A DNA stretch of 32,533 nt from Pseudomonas sp. PB106 (GTDB lineage: Bacteria > Pseudomonadota > Gammaproteobacteria > Pseudomonadales > Pseudomonadaceae): assembly GCF_009764645.1 (NCBI RefSeq), contig NZ_RWIM01000184.1:1-32533 (forward strand). Reading direction: 5' to 3'. This document shows, piece after piece, positions 8,788 to 17,681 of the stretch. Numbering within the stretch: the first letter of the stretch is position 1; every line of letters begins with the position of its first letter. The position numbers and the translations under genes were made by a program. The notes below the pieces were generated by a model that was given only the letters and a program-made list of their open reading frames with translations, searched no databases and was not told where the DNA came from.

Positions 8788-9759
8788 TCAGCTCAATATG
8801 GAGATGGTCCCAAGGTATTTCAAGGCGCGTGGCAGATTGTCGCAATCAAGACTGTCCAGCCAGTGTATATCTTCCCAGCTGCGCAGCCAGGTGAACTGGC
8901 GTTTGGCCAATTGACGCGTGGCAATGATGCCGCGCTCCTGCATTTCAGCCAACGACAGCGTGCCATCCAGATAATCCCAGACTTGGCGGTAGCCTACCGC
9001 ACGTATAGACGGCAACCCGGAATGCAGGTCACTTCTTTTACGCAGGGCTACGACCTCGTCAATGAACCCCTGTTCCAGCATATTTGTGAATCTTTGTTTA
9101 ATACGCTCGTGCAGTACCTGACGATTTGCCGGGGCAATGGCCAAGTTCGCGACAGTATAGGGCAATTGTTGCAGTCCCGAAGCGGCTGCTTCAGTACTTT
9201 GCGCAGATTGTTGTTCGCGCAGGGCAGTCATGCTCTGACCGCTGACCCGATACACTTCCAGCGCGCGACTCAAGCGCTGCGGATCGTTCGGATGAATGCG
9301 CGCAGCGGACACCGGGTCGATAGCTGCCAATTGATCGTGCAAGGCCTGCCAGCCAAGGCGCGCAGCCTCGTCTTCGATCTGCGCACGCACGGCGGGATCG
9401 GCAGCCGGCATGTCTGCCAGGCCTTCGACCAACGCCTTGTAATAGAGCATCGTGCCGCCCACCAGCAGCGGAATTTTTCCGCGCGCGGTGATTTCGGCCA
9501 TGGCTTGCAAGGCATCGCGACGGAAATCCGCTGCAGAATAAGCTTCGGCCGGATCGAGAATATCGATCAAACGGTGCGGAAATTCGGCCAGCAGCTCTTT
9601 CGAAGGCTTGGCGGTGCCAATGTCCATGCCGCGATAGACCAGCGCCGAATCGACACTGATCAGCTCGCACGGCAGCACCTTGGTCAGCTCGATGGCCAGA
9701 TCGGTCTTGCCCGCAGCGGTCGGGCCCATCAGGAAAATCGCTGGAGGGAGCTGGTTCAT
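8788..9759 (-). CDS. miaA: tRNA dimethylallyltransferase MiaA
   Basis: Transfers the dimethylallyl group to A37 of tRNAs that read UNN codons (the i6A modification). The 323-residue protein starts MNQLPPAIFLMGPTAAGKT, with the P-loop at 12-19. The conserved SALVYRGMDIGTAKP follows near residues 40-55. The substrate-binding region LVGGTMLYYKAL is at about 95-106. The ATG overlaps the mutL stop codon by one base (TGATG), which fixes the start and implies coupling; upstream in-frame codons only reread the mutL 3' end. Confidence 0.97.
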   Translation of the reverse strand: MNQLPPAIFLMGPTAAGKTDLAIELTKVLPCELISVDSALVYRGMDIGTAKPSKELLAEFPHRLIDILDPAEAYSAADFRRDALQAMAEITARGKIPLLVGGTMLYYKALVEGLADMPAADPAVRAQIEDEAARLGWQALHDQLAAIDPVSAARIHPNDPQRLSRALEVYRVSGQSMTALREQQSAQSTEAAASGLQQLPYTVANLAIAPANRQVLHERIKQRFTNMLEQGFIDEVVALRKRSDLHSGLPSIRAVGYRQVWDYLDGTLSLAEMQERGIIATRQLAKRQFTWLRSWEDIHWLDSLDCDNLPRALKYLGTISILS

Positions 9760-11672
9760 CAACGACCGCGCAGGAACAGTTTGTCCAGATCGTCCAGGCC
9801 CAGTTGGGTCCAGGTCGGTCGGCCATGGTTGCATTGACCGCTGCGCTCGGTGTTTTCCATGTCACGCAGCAGGCCGTTCATTTCCGGCAAGGCCAGGCGC
9901 CGGTTGGCGCGGATCGCGCCGTGGCAGGCCATGGTGCCGAGCAATTCGTTGAGGTGCGCCTGAATCCGGTCGCTGGTGCCGTATTCCATCAAGTCCGACA
10001 GTACGTCGCCGACCAAGCGATTGGCTTCGGCCTGCTTCAGCAAGGCCGGAATCTGGCGGATCGCCAGGGTTTCCGGGCCCAGCCGCTGCAATTCAAAGCC
10101 CAGACGCTGGAACCACGCCGCGTGTTCTTCGGCGCAATCGGCCTCGCGCTGACTTACCGCCAGCGATTCCGGCACCAGCAGTGGCTGGCCGCTCAAGCCT
10201 TCGCTGGCCATGGCGATCTTCAAGCGCTCGTACATGATCCGTTCGTGGGCGGCGTGCATGTCCACCAGCACCAGGCCTTGGGCGTTCTCGGACAGAATGT
10301 AGATGCCCTTGAGCTGCGCCAGTGCATAACCTAGCGGTGGAATGTCTTCCTGCCCGGCCGGCAGCGCGTTGGCATTGGCCTCGGGCAGCGGCGCGAAAAA
10401 TTCGCGGTACGCCGCTTGAGCTTCAGCGGCCGGCGGCACCGCCGATTGCGGGCGCGGCGTGTATTGATACTGGTAACCGCCGCCAGCGCTGGCACCGGAC
10501 GAGGTGTTGAACGCCGGTTGCGCCTGCGGTTGCTCGAGCAGCGCATTAGCGGCCAGACGCATCTCGCCTTGCGGGCCGAATTCGCCGGCATCTAGGCCGG
10601 TTGGGCGCACGACGGCGGTGGTTACCGAACCGGCCAACTGATCTTCCGGTCGCACATCACCCAACGCGCGGTGCAGCGTGCCGTAGAGGAAGTCATGCAC
10701 CATGCGCCCGTCACGGAAGCGCACTTCGTGTTTGGTCGGGTGCACATTGACGTCGACCGCCGCCGGATCGACTTCGAAGAACAGCGCGAAGGTCGGATGA
10801 CGACCGTTGAACAGCACGTCGCGATAAGCCTGACGCACCGCATGGGCGACCAGTTTGTCGCGCACCGCCCGGCCATTCACAAAGAAATACTGCAAATCCG
10901 CCTGACTGCGGTTGAAAGTCGGCAGACCTACCCAGCCCCATAGATGCAAGCCGTTACGCTCGATTTCGATCGGCAACGCTTGCTCAAGGAAACCCGAGCC
11001 GCAGATCGCCGCCACGCGCCGGGCACGGGCCGCATCATTATGGGCCTCGTGCAGGCTGAGGATGGTCTTGCCGTTATGACGCAGGTGGAACGCCACGTCG
11101 AAACGCGCCAGCGCCAGACGCTTGATCACTTCTTGCAGGTGATCGAATTCGGTTTTTTCGGTCTTGAGGAATTTGCGTCGCGCCGGGGTGTTGAAGAACA
11201 GGTCGCGGACTTCCACCGAAGTGCCGACCGGATGCGCGGCTGGCTGAACCCGAGGCGCCATGTCGCGGCCTTCGGTTTCGACCTGCCAGGCCTGCTCGGC
11301 ACCAAGGGTGCGCGAGGTCAGGGTCAGGCGCGCCACGGAGCTGATCGATGCCAGTGCTTCACCACGGAAGCCCAGGCTCATCACCTGTTCGAGGTCTTCC
11401 AGGTTACGGATCTTGCTGGTGGCGTGACGCGCTAGCGCCAGCGGCAGGTCATCGGCGGAAATGCCGCTTCCATCATCACGTACGCGCAGCAACTTGACGC
11501 CGCCCTGCTCGACATCGACATCGATGCGTTTGGCGCCGGAATCGAGGCTGTTTTCCAGCAACTCCTTGATCACCGAGGCCGGACGCTCAACCACCTCGCC
11601 GGCGGCAATCTGGTTTGCCAGCCGTGGGCTGAGCAGCTCGATGCGGGCGGCAGCGTTCAGCACTTCGTTCAT
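9759..11672 (-). CDS. mutL: DNA mismatch repair protein MutL
   Basis: Links MutS mismatch recognition to strand removal. The 637-residue protein has the N-terminal GHKL ATPase motifs ELLENSLDSGAK (about 38-49), DDGSGI, LGFRGEAL and FFNTPARRKFLK. A variable linker rich in A, Q and P (about 345-440) follows, then the dimerisation domain. The C-terminal part carries DMHAAHERIMYE, which fits the DxHA(x)2E(x)4E metal-site motif of nicking MutL proteins and is absent from E. coli MutL. It also carries CHGAIRANRRL. It may therefore be an endonuclease-type MutL, consistent with the absence of mutH nearby. Its ATG overlaps the amiB stop codon by four bases (ATGA). Confidence 0.98.
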   Translation of the reverse strand: MNEVLNAAARIELLSPRLANQIAAGEVVERPASVIKELLENSLDSGAKRIDVDVEQGGVKLLRVRDDGSGISADDLPLALARHATSKIRNLEDLEQVMSLGFRGEALASISSVARLTLTSRTLGAEQAWQVETEGRDMAPRVQPAAHPVGTSVEVRDLFFNTPARRKFLKTEKTEFDHLQEVIKRLALARFDVAFHLRHNGKTILSLHEAHNDAARARRVAAICGSGFLEQALPIEIERNGLHLWGWVGLPTFNRSQADLQYFFVNGRAVRDKLVAHAVRQAYRDVLFNGRHPTFALFFEVDPAAVDVNVHPTKHEVRFRDGRMVHDFLYGTLHRALGDVRPEDQLAGSVTTAVVRPTGLDAGEFGPQGEMRLAANALLEQPQAQPAFNTSSGASAGGGYQYQYTPRPQSAVPPAAEAQAAYREFFAPLPEANANALPAGQEDIPPLGYALAQLKGIYILSENAQGLVLVDMHAAHERIMYERLKIAMASEGLSGQPLLVPESLAVSQREADCAEEHAAWFQRLGFELQRLGPETLAIRQIPALLKQAEANRLVGDVLSDLMEYGTSDRIQAHLNELLGTMACHGAIRANRRLALPEMNGLLRDMENTERSGQCNHGRPTWTQLGLDDLDKLFLRGR

Positions 11673-13099
11673 TCTTTGGACGCCAGTTCGGTGCCAGGAA
11701 TGGTCAGGTGCTGGCCGACTTTCAACTCATCGCTTTTCAGGTTGTTCGCGCTGCGCAACGTCGCCGGCGATACCTGATAGCGCACGCCGATCATCGCCAG
11801 CGTTTCGCCCGGGCCGACACGGTGGTCGCGCGGGCCTTGGGCGATCTTGCCGGAATCACGCAGCCAGGCGATGTAAGTGCCCGGCGGCGGGTTCTGCTGG
11901 AAGAACTGGCGCACGCCACTGCTGATCGAACGCGCCAGCGCTTGCTGGTGACTCGAGGCCGAGAGCTTGTTCGCCTCGTTGGCGTTGGAGATAAAGCCGG
12001 TTTCGACCAGGATCGACGGGATGTCCGGCGATTTCAGTACCATGAACCCGGCCTGCTCCACGCGCTGTTTGTGCAGCGGGGTCACGCGACCGATGTTGGT
12101 GAGGACTTTCTGGCCGACGTTGAGGCTGGAGGTCAGCGAGGCGGTCATCGACAGGTCGAGCAGCACACCCGCGAGCATGCGGTCCTTGTCGTCGAGGCTG
12201 ACGTTGCCGGCACCACCGATCAAGTCAGAACGGTTTTCGCTGTCGGCCAGCCAACGGGCAGTCTCCGAGGTTGCGCCACGATCAGACAGGGCAAACACCG
12301 AAGCGCCGAAGGCTGCAGCAGATGGTGCGGCATCGGCGTGTATCGAAACGAACAGGTCGGCGCCTTTCTTGCGGGCGATTTCGGTACGGCCGCGCAACGG
12401 GATGAAGTAGTCGCCGGTACGGGTCAATTCGGCGCGGAAGCCTTTCATGCCGTTGACCTGACGCTGCAGTTCGCGAGCGATCTGCAATACCACGTCTTTC
12501 TCACGCTGGCCGCGCGAGCCGGACGCACCCGGGTCTTCGCCACCGTGGCCGGCGTCAATCACCACGATAATGTCACGTTTGCCGGCCGGGGCTGGCGGCA
12601 GTTTGATTGCGGGTTCGGTCGGGGTTACCGGCACGGCCGGCACCGTCGCGACCTGTGGCGTTGGTGCGGGCGGCGGCGCGGCGTCGGCCGGGTTGTCGAA
12701 CAGATCGACCACCAAGCGGTTGCCGTACTGCGCGTTCGGCGCCAGCGAGAAGCTTTTCGGGGTGACGGCTTTCTTCAGGTCGATGACCACGCGCAAATCA
12801 GTCGGCGTGCGTTGGGCCGAGCGCATCGCGGTGATCGGCGTGTTCGCGGTCTGCACATTCAACGGTGCACCGAGGGTGGCACCGTTGATGTCGATCACCA
12901 GCCGATCCGGTGCGGTCAGGGTGAAAACGCTGTGCTGTACCGGGCCGCTCAGGTCGAAGACCAGTCGCGTGTTATCCGGCGCCCGCCACAGGCGCACGCT
13001 GTTGACCTTTGAATCGGCCACAGCGTTGACAGTTACTGCCATCAACATCAGTCCAGCGGCAGCCACCATCGCGCGAAAGCGCATACCTAACCCCATCAT
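11669..13099 (-). CDS. amiB: N-acetylmuramoyl-L-alanine amidase AmiB with LysM domain
   Basis: Periplasmic zinc amidase that cuts the peptide from glycan strands during cell separation. The 476-residue protein has an N-terminal signal peptide (about 1-29, ending near VNAVADS), then an AMIN targeting domain (about 30-130). A Pro/Ala-rich linker precedes the Amidase_3 domain (about 175-395), which has IDAGHGGEDPGASG, SIHADA and VETGFISN. A C-terminal LysM repeat begins at HRVGPGETLAMIG (about 424-470). The ATG at 13099 lies next to the tsaE stop codon. An ATG at 13084 (MRFRAM) with GGGG upstream is a real alternative, and both leave the signal peptide intact. The extra LysM domain should add peptidoglycan binding. 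Confidence 0.95.
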   Translation of the reverse strand: MMGLGMRFRAMVAAAGLMLMAVTVNAVADSKVNSVRLWRAPDNTRLVFDLSGPVQHSVFTLTAPDRLVIDINGATLGAPLNVQTANTPITAMRSAQRTPTDLRVVIDLKKAVTPKSFSLAPNAQYGNRLVVDLFDNPADAAPPPAPTPQVATVPAVPVTPTEPAIKLPPAPAGKRDIIVVIDAGHGGEDPGASGSRGQREKDVVLQIARELQRQVNGMKGFRAELTRTGDYFIPLRGRTEIARKKGADLFVSIHADAAPSAAAFGASVFALSDRGATSETARWLADSENRSDLIGGAGNVSLDDKDRMLAGVLLDLSMTASLTSSLNVGQKVLTNIGRVTPLHKQRVEQAGFMVLKSPDIPSILVETGFISNANEANKLSASSHQQALARSISSGVRQFFQQNPPPGTYIAWLRDSGKIAQGPRDHRVGPGETLAMIGVRYQVSPATLRSANNLKSDELKVGQHLTIPGTELASKE

Positions 13100-13570
13100 T
13101 TAATTGGATTCCAATGCCAAAGCGGCACACCAAGCCTCGCCACGCGAGCCCTGGGATAAAATTTTCAGCGAACGCCCGCTGTCTTGCGGGCTAATGGTAA
13201 TGGTCAGGTCAGGCTTTGGCAAAAAGCCTGCACCTTTATCGGGCCATTCGATCAGACACATCGCGTCGTCTTCGAAGTAGTCGCGGATGCCGAGAAACTC
13301 CAACTCTTCGGGATCGACCAGTCGATACAGGTCAAAGTGGAAGGCGCGGATGTCACCAATCTCGTAGGGCTCGACCAAAGTGAAGGTCGGACTTTTTACC
13401 GCGCCGACGTGGCCCAGTCCACGAATGATCCCGCGCGAGAGCGTGGTTTTGCCCATCCCCAGGTTGCCTTCAAGGAAAATCAGACCATGGCCCTGGGTCA
13501 CGCGGGCGATCCGTGCACCAAAGTCGCTCATGGCCTGTTCATCGGCCAGGTACAGGGTTACTTCAGACAC
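13100..13570 (-). CDS. tsaE: tRNA threonylcarbamoyladenosine biosynthesis ATPase TsaE
   Basis: Small P-loop ATPase that works with TsaB and TsaD to make t6A37 on ANN-decoding tRNAs. The 156-residue protein has a Walker A loop GNLGMGKTT (about 35-43), then the conserved KSPTFTLVEPYE. Next come the FHFDLYRL motif and IEWPDKG near residue 108. The start is GTG at 13570, with GGAGGA nine bases upstream. It overlaps the end of nnr by 13 bases, so the two are co-transcribed. It is immediately followed by amiB. Confidence 0.97.
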   Translation of the reverse strand: MSEVTLYLADEQAMSDFGARIARVTQGHGLIFLEGNLGMGKTTLSRGIIRGLGHVGAVKSPTFTLVEPYEIGDIRAFHFDLYRLVDPEELEFLGIRDYFEDDAMCLIEWPDKGAGFLPKPDLTITISPQDSGRSLKILSQGSRGEAWCAALALESN

Positions 13571-15057
13571 GGTGCTTGCTCCTCCAACAACTGACGAATG
13601 GCTGGAATCAGATCACTGGCCGCCAGCCCACGGCCGAATTTACCTTGTTGCATCCCCGCATTGGCGTGCAGCCAGACCGCCAGGCAAGCGGCTTCGAAAC
13701 TCTCCATGCCTTGCGCCAACAGCGCGCCGGTCAAACCGGCCAGCACATCACCGAGACCGGCGGTGGCCATGGCCGGATGACCTTGATGACACACAGCCAA
13801 TCGGCCATCGGGGTGGGCGATCAGGCTGCCGGCACCTTTGAGCACGACAACCGCTGAGTATTTTTTGCTCAATACCAGCGCCGCTGCCGGGCGATCCGCC
13901 TGAACCTCGGCAGTGCTGATTGCCAGCAACCGCGCCGCTTCCCCCGGATGCGGCGTGATCACGCAATCCTTGGGCAATGTGACGAAATCTCTCGCCAACA
14001 GGTTCAACGCGTCGGCGTCCCACACCTGCGGCTGCGCTGCATTGGCGGCGGCGGACAACAGCGCGCGGCCCCAACTGGCCTGCCCCAACCCCGGGCCGAC
14101 CACCAGCACGGAAACCTTCTCCAGCAATCCCATCAACTGATTGGCCGAGGACGTGCCGAGCGCCATGACTTCCGGCACTCGCACCAGTGCTGCCGGAACA
14201 TGCTCGGGACGGGTCGCCAGCGACACCATGCCTGCGCCGCTGCGCAGAGCCGTTTCCGTACTGAGCAGAATCGCCCCGCCAAAGCCGTGATCGCCCCCGA
14301 TCAGCAGCACATGACCGAAGCGGCCTTTGTGCGACGTCGGGGCGCGCGCCGCCAGCCTCGGAAGATTAGCCGGGTTGAGCCGTCGGGCGATGACCGGAAT
14401 GTCACGATAGATGTCGGCGCTGGCCTGCAAATCGTTAAACAGCAGCTGGCCGACGTGATCCGCCGCGTCTCCGGTAAACAGACCGATTTTCAGCCCGATA
14501 AAGGTCACGGTCAGATCGGCCTGCACCGCAGCACCCAGCACCTGCCCCGTGTCAGCGCTTAGTCCAGAAGGGACATCGACGGCTGTCACCGGCAAACCAC
14601 TGGCGTTGATCGCGTTGATCGCCGAGAGGTAAGGCTCGCGAACCTCACCGTTCAGACCCGTGCCGAGCAAGGCATCAAGAAGGACACCGCGCAGTTCGCT
14701 TTGAGCCTGCCAGCCTTGCACCGCAACACCTTCAGCCAGCGCCTCGGCATGGGCCTGCGCGGCATCGCCCTGCAAGCGCTGCGGTTCGCCGACGGCCAAC
14801 ACCCGCACCTGCCAGCCCGCTCGCTGCGCCATCGCCGCGACCAGATAACCGTCGCCGGCATTGTTGCCATGCCCGGCCATCACCGTCAGTTCGGTCGCCG
14901 ACGGCCATTGCCGAACCAGTGCGCGCCAGGTTGCATGGGCGGCGCGCTGCATCAACTCGAAGCCCGGCGTGCCGGCGGCGATCAGCCGCGCATCGAGTTC
15001 GCGCACCTGTGCGGCGCCATACAGCGCGTCGGGTAATTGATCTTTCGTGTGCGGCAT
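13558..15057 (-). CDS. nnr: Bifunctional NAD(P)HX epimerase/dehydratase
   Basis: Repairs hydrated NADH and NADPH. The N-terminal YjeF domain (about 1-215) epimerises NAD(P)HX, and the C-terminal ribokinase-like domain (about 230-499) dehydrates it using ADP. The 499-residue fused form is the usual bacterial one. Visible motifs include GHGNNAGDGYLVA and DVPSGLSADTG in the first half. KGRFGHVLLIGGDHGFGGA, VGPGLG, TPHPGEAARLL and MATAGLGDVLAG follow in the second. The start is the ATG at 15057 (MPHTKDQLPDALYGAAQ). Open frame further upstream, to 15501, lies opposite queG and is not coding. It is the first gene of the superoperon, divergent from queG. Confidence 0.96.
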   Translation of the reverse strand: MPHTKDQLPDALYGAAQVRELDARLIAAGTPGFELMQRAAHATWRALVRQWPSATELTVMAGHGNNAGDGYLVAAMAQRAGWQVRVLAVGEPQRLQGDAAQAHAEALAEGVAVQGWQAQSELRGVLLDALLGTGLNGEVREPYLSAINAINASGLPVTAVDVPSGLSADTGQVLGAAVQADLTVTFIGLKIGLFTGDAADHVGQLLFNDLQASADIYRDIPVIARRLNPANLPRLAARAPTSHKGRFGHVLLIGGDHGFGGAILLSTETALRSGAGMVSLATRPEHVPAALVRVPEVMALGTSSANQLMGLLEKVSVLVVGPGLGQASWGRALLSAAANAAQPQVWDADALNLLARDFVTLPKDCVITPHPGEAARLLAISTAEVQADRPAAALVLSKKYSAVVVLKGAGSLIAHPDGRLAVCHQGHPAMATAGLGDVLAGLTGALLAQGMESFEAACLAVWLHANAGMQQGKFGRGLAASDLIPAIRQLLEEQAPCLK

Positions 15058-15085
15058 GCGTCTTCGGGCTCCGATGTCTGGCAGA

Positions 15086-15091
15086 ATTATA
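15086..15091 (-). promoter_or_regulatory. Candidate -10 element for the nnr-hflC superoperon
   Basis: The minus strand reads a perfect TATAAT here, 28 bases before the nnr start codon. No good -35 match was found at the usual spacing, so this is a tentative promoter. It is the only 5' gap before nine co-directional genes, which raises its likelihood. Confidence 0.45.
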
Positions 15092-15120
15092 CGCACCTCA
15101 GCTCCGGTTTCTCTCGCCTC

Positions 15121-16185
15121 ATGTCCGCCATCACCACAGACCTGCCCGCCCTCGCCCAATCGATCAAGGATTGGGGCCGCGAGCTGGGCTTTCAGCAAGT
15201 CGGCATCAGCGGCCTCGATCTGGCCGAGCATGAGCAGCATCTGCAGCGCTGGCTTGCGGCCGGCTACCACGGTGAAATGGATTACATGGGCGCCCACGGC
15301 AGCAAACGCTCGCACCCGGAAGAGTTGGTGCCGGGCACGTTGCGCGTGGTCTCGCTGCGCATGGACTACCTGCCGGGCGATACCGAAATGGCCAAACGTC
15401 TGGCGCAACCGGAAAAAGCCTATGTGTCGCGTTATGCGTTGGGCCGCGATTACCACAAATTGATCCGTAAACGTGTGCAGCAATTGGCCGACAAGATCCA
15501 AGCGCAGATCGGCCCGTTCGGTTTTCGTGCGTTTGTCGACAGCGCGCCGGTGCTGGAAAAAGCCATCGCCGAGCAGGCTGGACTGGGCTGGATCGGCAAA
15601 AACACCTTGGTGCTGAACCGCAAGGCCGGCAGTTATTTCTTCTTGAGCGAATTGTTTGTCGATCTACCGTTGCCGGTGGATGAGCCGCACAGCACTGAAC
15701 ATTGCGGCCGCTGCACTGCGTGCCTCGACATCTGCCCGACCAACGCCTTCGTCGGCCCGTATGTGCTGGACGCGCGACGCTGCATTTCCTATCTGACTAT
15801 CGAACTGAAAAACGCGATCCCCGAAGACCTGCGCCCACTGATCGGCAACCGCGTGTTCGGCTGCGATGACTGCCAGATTTGCTGTCCGTGGAACCGCTTC
15901 GCCAAACCCTCTGGCGAAAGCGACTTCAAGCCACGGCACAATCTCGACAACGCTGAACTGGCCGAGCTGTTTTTGTGGGATGAAGACAAGTTTCTCAGCA
16001 GCACCGAGGGCTCGCCGCTGCGCCGCGCCGGGTATGAGCGCTGGCTGCGCAATCTGGCGGTGGGACTGGGTAACGCGCCGTCGAGCATTCCGGTGCTGGA
16101 AGCGTTGAAAGCGCGGCGGGACTATCCGTCGGAGTTGGTGCAAGAACACGTCGAATGGGCCCTGAAACAACACGGAATCGCGTAA
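15121..16185 (+). CDS. queG: Epoxyqueuosine reductase QueG
   Basis: Cobalamin-dependent iron-sulfur enzyme that reduces epoxyqueuosine to queuosine in the wobble position of GUN tRNAs. The 354-residue protein starts MSAITTDLPALAQSIKDWG. Two 4Fe-4S cluster motifs are visible: CGRCTACLDICP (about 195-206) and CDDCQICCPWNRF (about 248-260). IGKNTLVLN lies before them in the catalytic half. The ATG at 15121 is chosen because it gives the family N-terminus; the 28 codons of open frame upstream lie in the nnr/queG divergent gap. It is a single-gene unit ending at a REP doublet. Confidence 0.96.
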   Translation: MSAITTDLPALAQSIKDWGRELGFQQVGISGLDLAEHEQHLQRWLAAGYHGEMDYMGAHGSKRSHPEELVPGTLRVVSLRMDYLPGDTEMAKRLAQPEKAYVSRYALGRDYHKLIRKRVQQLADKIQAQIGPFGFRAFVDSAPVLEKAIAEQAGLGWIGKNTLVLNRKAGSYFFLSELFVDLPLPVDEPHSTEHCGRCTACLDICPTNAFVGPYVLDARRCISYLTIELKNAIPEDLRPLIGNRVFGCDDCQICCPWNRFAKPSGESDFKPRHNLDNAELAELFLWDEDKFLSSTEGSPLRRAGYERWLRNLAVGLGNAPSSIPVLEALKARRDYPSELVQEHVEWALKQHGIA

Positions 16186-16190
16186 CACCC

Positions 16191-16292
16191 CTGTAGGAGC
16201 TGCCGCAGGCTCGGGCCGCGATCGGACGATCTTTTGCTCTTTGTTTTCAAGGGCAAGATCAAAAGATCGCAGCCTACGGCAGCTCCTACACA
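16191..16292. repeat. Inverted REP doublet after queG
   Basis: The plus-oriented copy (16191-16242) carries a GC-rich insert, CGGGCCGCGATCGGAC, in its middle. It faces a minus-oriented copy (16256-16292) across a short spacer. The same insert occurs at the REP doublet after psd (27549-27564). The pair can fold into one long hairpin between the convergent queG and TRIC-family genes and may act as a 3'-end stabiliser. Confidence 0.92.
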
Positions 16293-16301
16293 GGGATCGC
16301 G

Positions 16302-16913
16302 TCAGGGCTGATCGTTGTAAACGAACTTGGGCATTTCCCAGTGGAAACGGATCGCCAGCAAGCGCAGCAGGAAGCCGCCAAACAGCGTGATCAAAATCGC
16401 CTGCTCGCTCGGCACATTCAGATACAGGCACAGCATGTAGCACCACGCCGCCGCGAACGAGACGCTGGCGTACAGTTCTCGGCGGAAGATCAGCGGGATG
16501 TCGTTGCAGAAGATGTCGCGGAGGATGCCGCCGAAGACCCCGGTGATGACGCCGCTGACCGAGGCCACCAGCATGCCGTGGCCCATTTCCAGTGCAGTCA
16601 TGCAGCCGATCAGGGTGAAGGCCACCAGGCCGACGGCGTCGAGCACCAGAAACAGTGAGCGCAGGTGACGCATCCAGCGTGCGGTGAACACGGTGAACAT
16701 CGCGGCGACCGAGGTCAGCACCAGGTATTCCGGGTGCTTGACCCACGTCAGCGGATAATGCCCGAGCAGCACATCGCGCACCGAACCGCCGCCCAACGCC
16801 GTGACACAAGCGATCAGCACCACACCAAACCAGTCCATGCCGCGACGCCCGGCAGACAGTGCGCCGGTCATGGCTTCAGCGGTGATGGCGACGAGATAGA
16901 GCATCAGCAACAT
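16302..16913 (-). CDS. TRIC-family (UPF0126) inner-membrane protein
   Basis: Predicted trimeric intracellular cation (TRIC) channel homologue, of the YadS/YicG type. The 203-residue protein is almost entirely hydrophobic and fits seven membrane helices built as two related three-helix units plus one. The glycine-rich signature ALGGGSVRDVLLG (about 39-51) and its second-half counterpart VFGGILRDIFCND (about 125-137) are clear. These kinked repeats line the pore in characterised prokaryotic TRIC proteins, which conduct K+. The physiological role in Pseudomonas is not known. The start at 16913 has a weak GGAT element, and a start three codons later is possible. It is convergent with queG, with a REP doublet between. 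Confidence 0.88.
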   Translation of the reverse strand: MLLMLYLVAITAEAMTGALSAGRRGMDWFGVVLIACVTALGGGSVRDVLLGHYPLTWVKHPEYLVLTSVAAMFTVFTARWMRHLRSLFLVLDAVGLVAFTLIGCMTALEMGHGMLVASVSGVITGVFGGILRDIFCNDIPLIFRRELYASVSFAAAWCYMLCLYLNVPSEQAILITLFGGFLLRLLAIRFHWEMPKFVYNDQP

Positions 16914-16993
16914 GGTGGCGATCCAGGCAAGAAGGCGCGCAGTCTAGCCATTTCAACGCGGCACCAAAAGAGGGCGTCGCAGCAAACACAAAA

Positions 16994-17025
16994 CCCTGTA
17001 GGAGCTGCCGCAGGCTCCTACAGGG
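16994..17025. repeat. Compact REP-derived perfect hairpin
   Basis: CCCTGTAGGAGC (16994-17005) pairs perfectly with GCTCCTACAGGG (17014-17025) around the loop TGCCGCAG. This is two REP ends fused over one shared core, without the GATCTTTTGATC tail. It lies directly after the orn stop codon and could serve as its 3' structure, although there is no T run. Confidence 0.85.
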
Positions 17026-17031
17026 ATCGCA

Positions 17032-17574
17032 TCAGAACTTGATGAAGTGCTTGCGGTAATGCTGCAGCTCGGCGATCGATTCGCGAATATCGTCCAGCGC
17101 CAAATGGGTGCTGCCCTTTTTGAAGCTGTCACGTACGTCCGGCGCCCAGCGTGCGGCCAGTTCCTTGAGCGTCGAGACGTCGAGGTTGCGGTAGTGGAAG
17201 TAGCTTTCCAGCCCTTTCATGTGGGTATAAAGGAAGCGCCGATCCTGGCAAATGCTATTGCCGCAGATCGGCGACTTGCCCTTCGGCACCCATTTCTCGA
17301 GGAAGGCGATGGTTTCCGCTTCGGCTTCGGCCATGCTGATGCGGCTGTCGCGCACGCGCTGGGTCAGGCCGGAGTTGCCGTGGGTGCGGGTGTTCCACTC
17401 GTCCATGCGCGCGAGCACTTCGTCGCTGTGGTGGATGGCGATCACCGGGCCTTCGGCCAAGGTGTTGAGGTCACTGTCGGTGACGATAGTGGCCATTTCG
17501 ATGATGACGTCGTTATCCGGGTCAAGGCCGGTCATTTCGAGGTCGATCCAGATCAGATTCTGCGGGTTTTGCAT
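17032..17574 (-). CDS. orn: Oligoribonuclease
   Basis: 3'-5' exoribonuclease that finishes RNA decay by clearing dinucleotides. In pseudomonads it also removes pGpG, the breakdown product of c-di-GMP. The 180-residue protein is a DEDD-family exonuclease: WIDLEMTGLD carries D11 and E13, VTDSDLN follows, and the closing motif THLALDDIRESI is near the C-terminus. The ATG at 17574 has AGGAG seven bases upstream and gives the family N-terminus (MQNPQNLIW); an in-frame start six codons upstream is not favoured. It is divergent from rsgA. Confidence 0.98.
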   Translation of the reverse strand: MQNPQNLIWIDLEMTGLDPDNDVIIEMATIVTDSDLNTLAEGPVIAIHHSDEVLARMDEWNTRTHGNSGLTQRVRDSRISMAEAEAETIAFLEKWVPKGKSPICGNSICQDRRFLYTHMKGLESYFHYRNLDVSTLKELAARWAPDVRDSFKKGSTHLALDDIRESIAELQHYRKHFIKF

Positions 17575-17600
17575 GTTTCGGCTCCTGAGCAATGCTGCGC

Positions 17601-17606
17601 AGTTTA
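17601..17606 (-). promoter_or_regulatory. Candidate -10 element for orn
   Basis: TAAACT on the minus strand, in the context GGCTAAACTGCGC, lies 27 bases before the orn ATG. A mirror-like TAAACT lies 25 bases away on the plus strand for rsgA. No strong -35 is visible. Confidence 0.35.
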
Positions 17607-17630
17607 GCCTAGGCCGGCTGCCGGGCGTGC

Positions 17631-17636
17631 TAAACT
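17631..17636 (+). promoter_or_regulatory. Candidate extended -10 element for rsgA
   Basis: TGCTAAACT is an extended -10 type match (TGn followed by TAAACT), about 46 bases before the rsgA ATG. The -35 region is poor, as is common for extended -10 promoters. Confidence 0.4.
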
Positions 17637-17681
17637 CGCGGCCGTTTTACCTAATCGCTGCATTCTTCAGACGGAACACCC

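Noticed and set aside
15058..15501. N-terminal extension of nnr into the queG region
   Set aside because: It would overlap queG on the opposite strand, and the family N-terminus begins at 15057.
16191..16292. CRISPR array from repeated units
   Set aside because: The repeats are inverted palindromic REP doublets scattered between genes, without regular spacers or cas genes.
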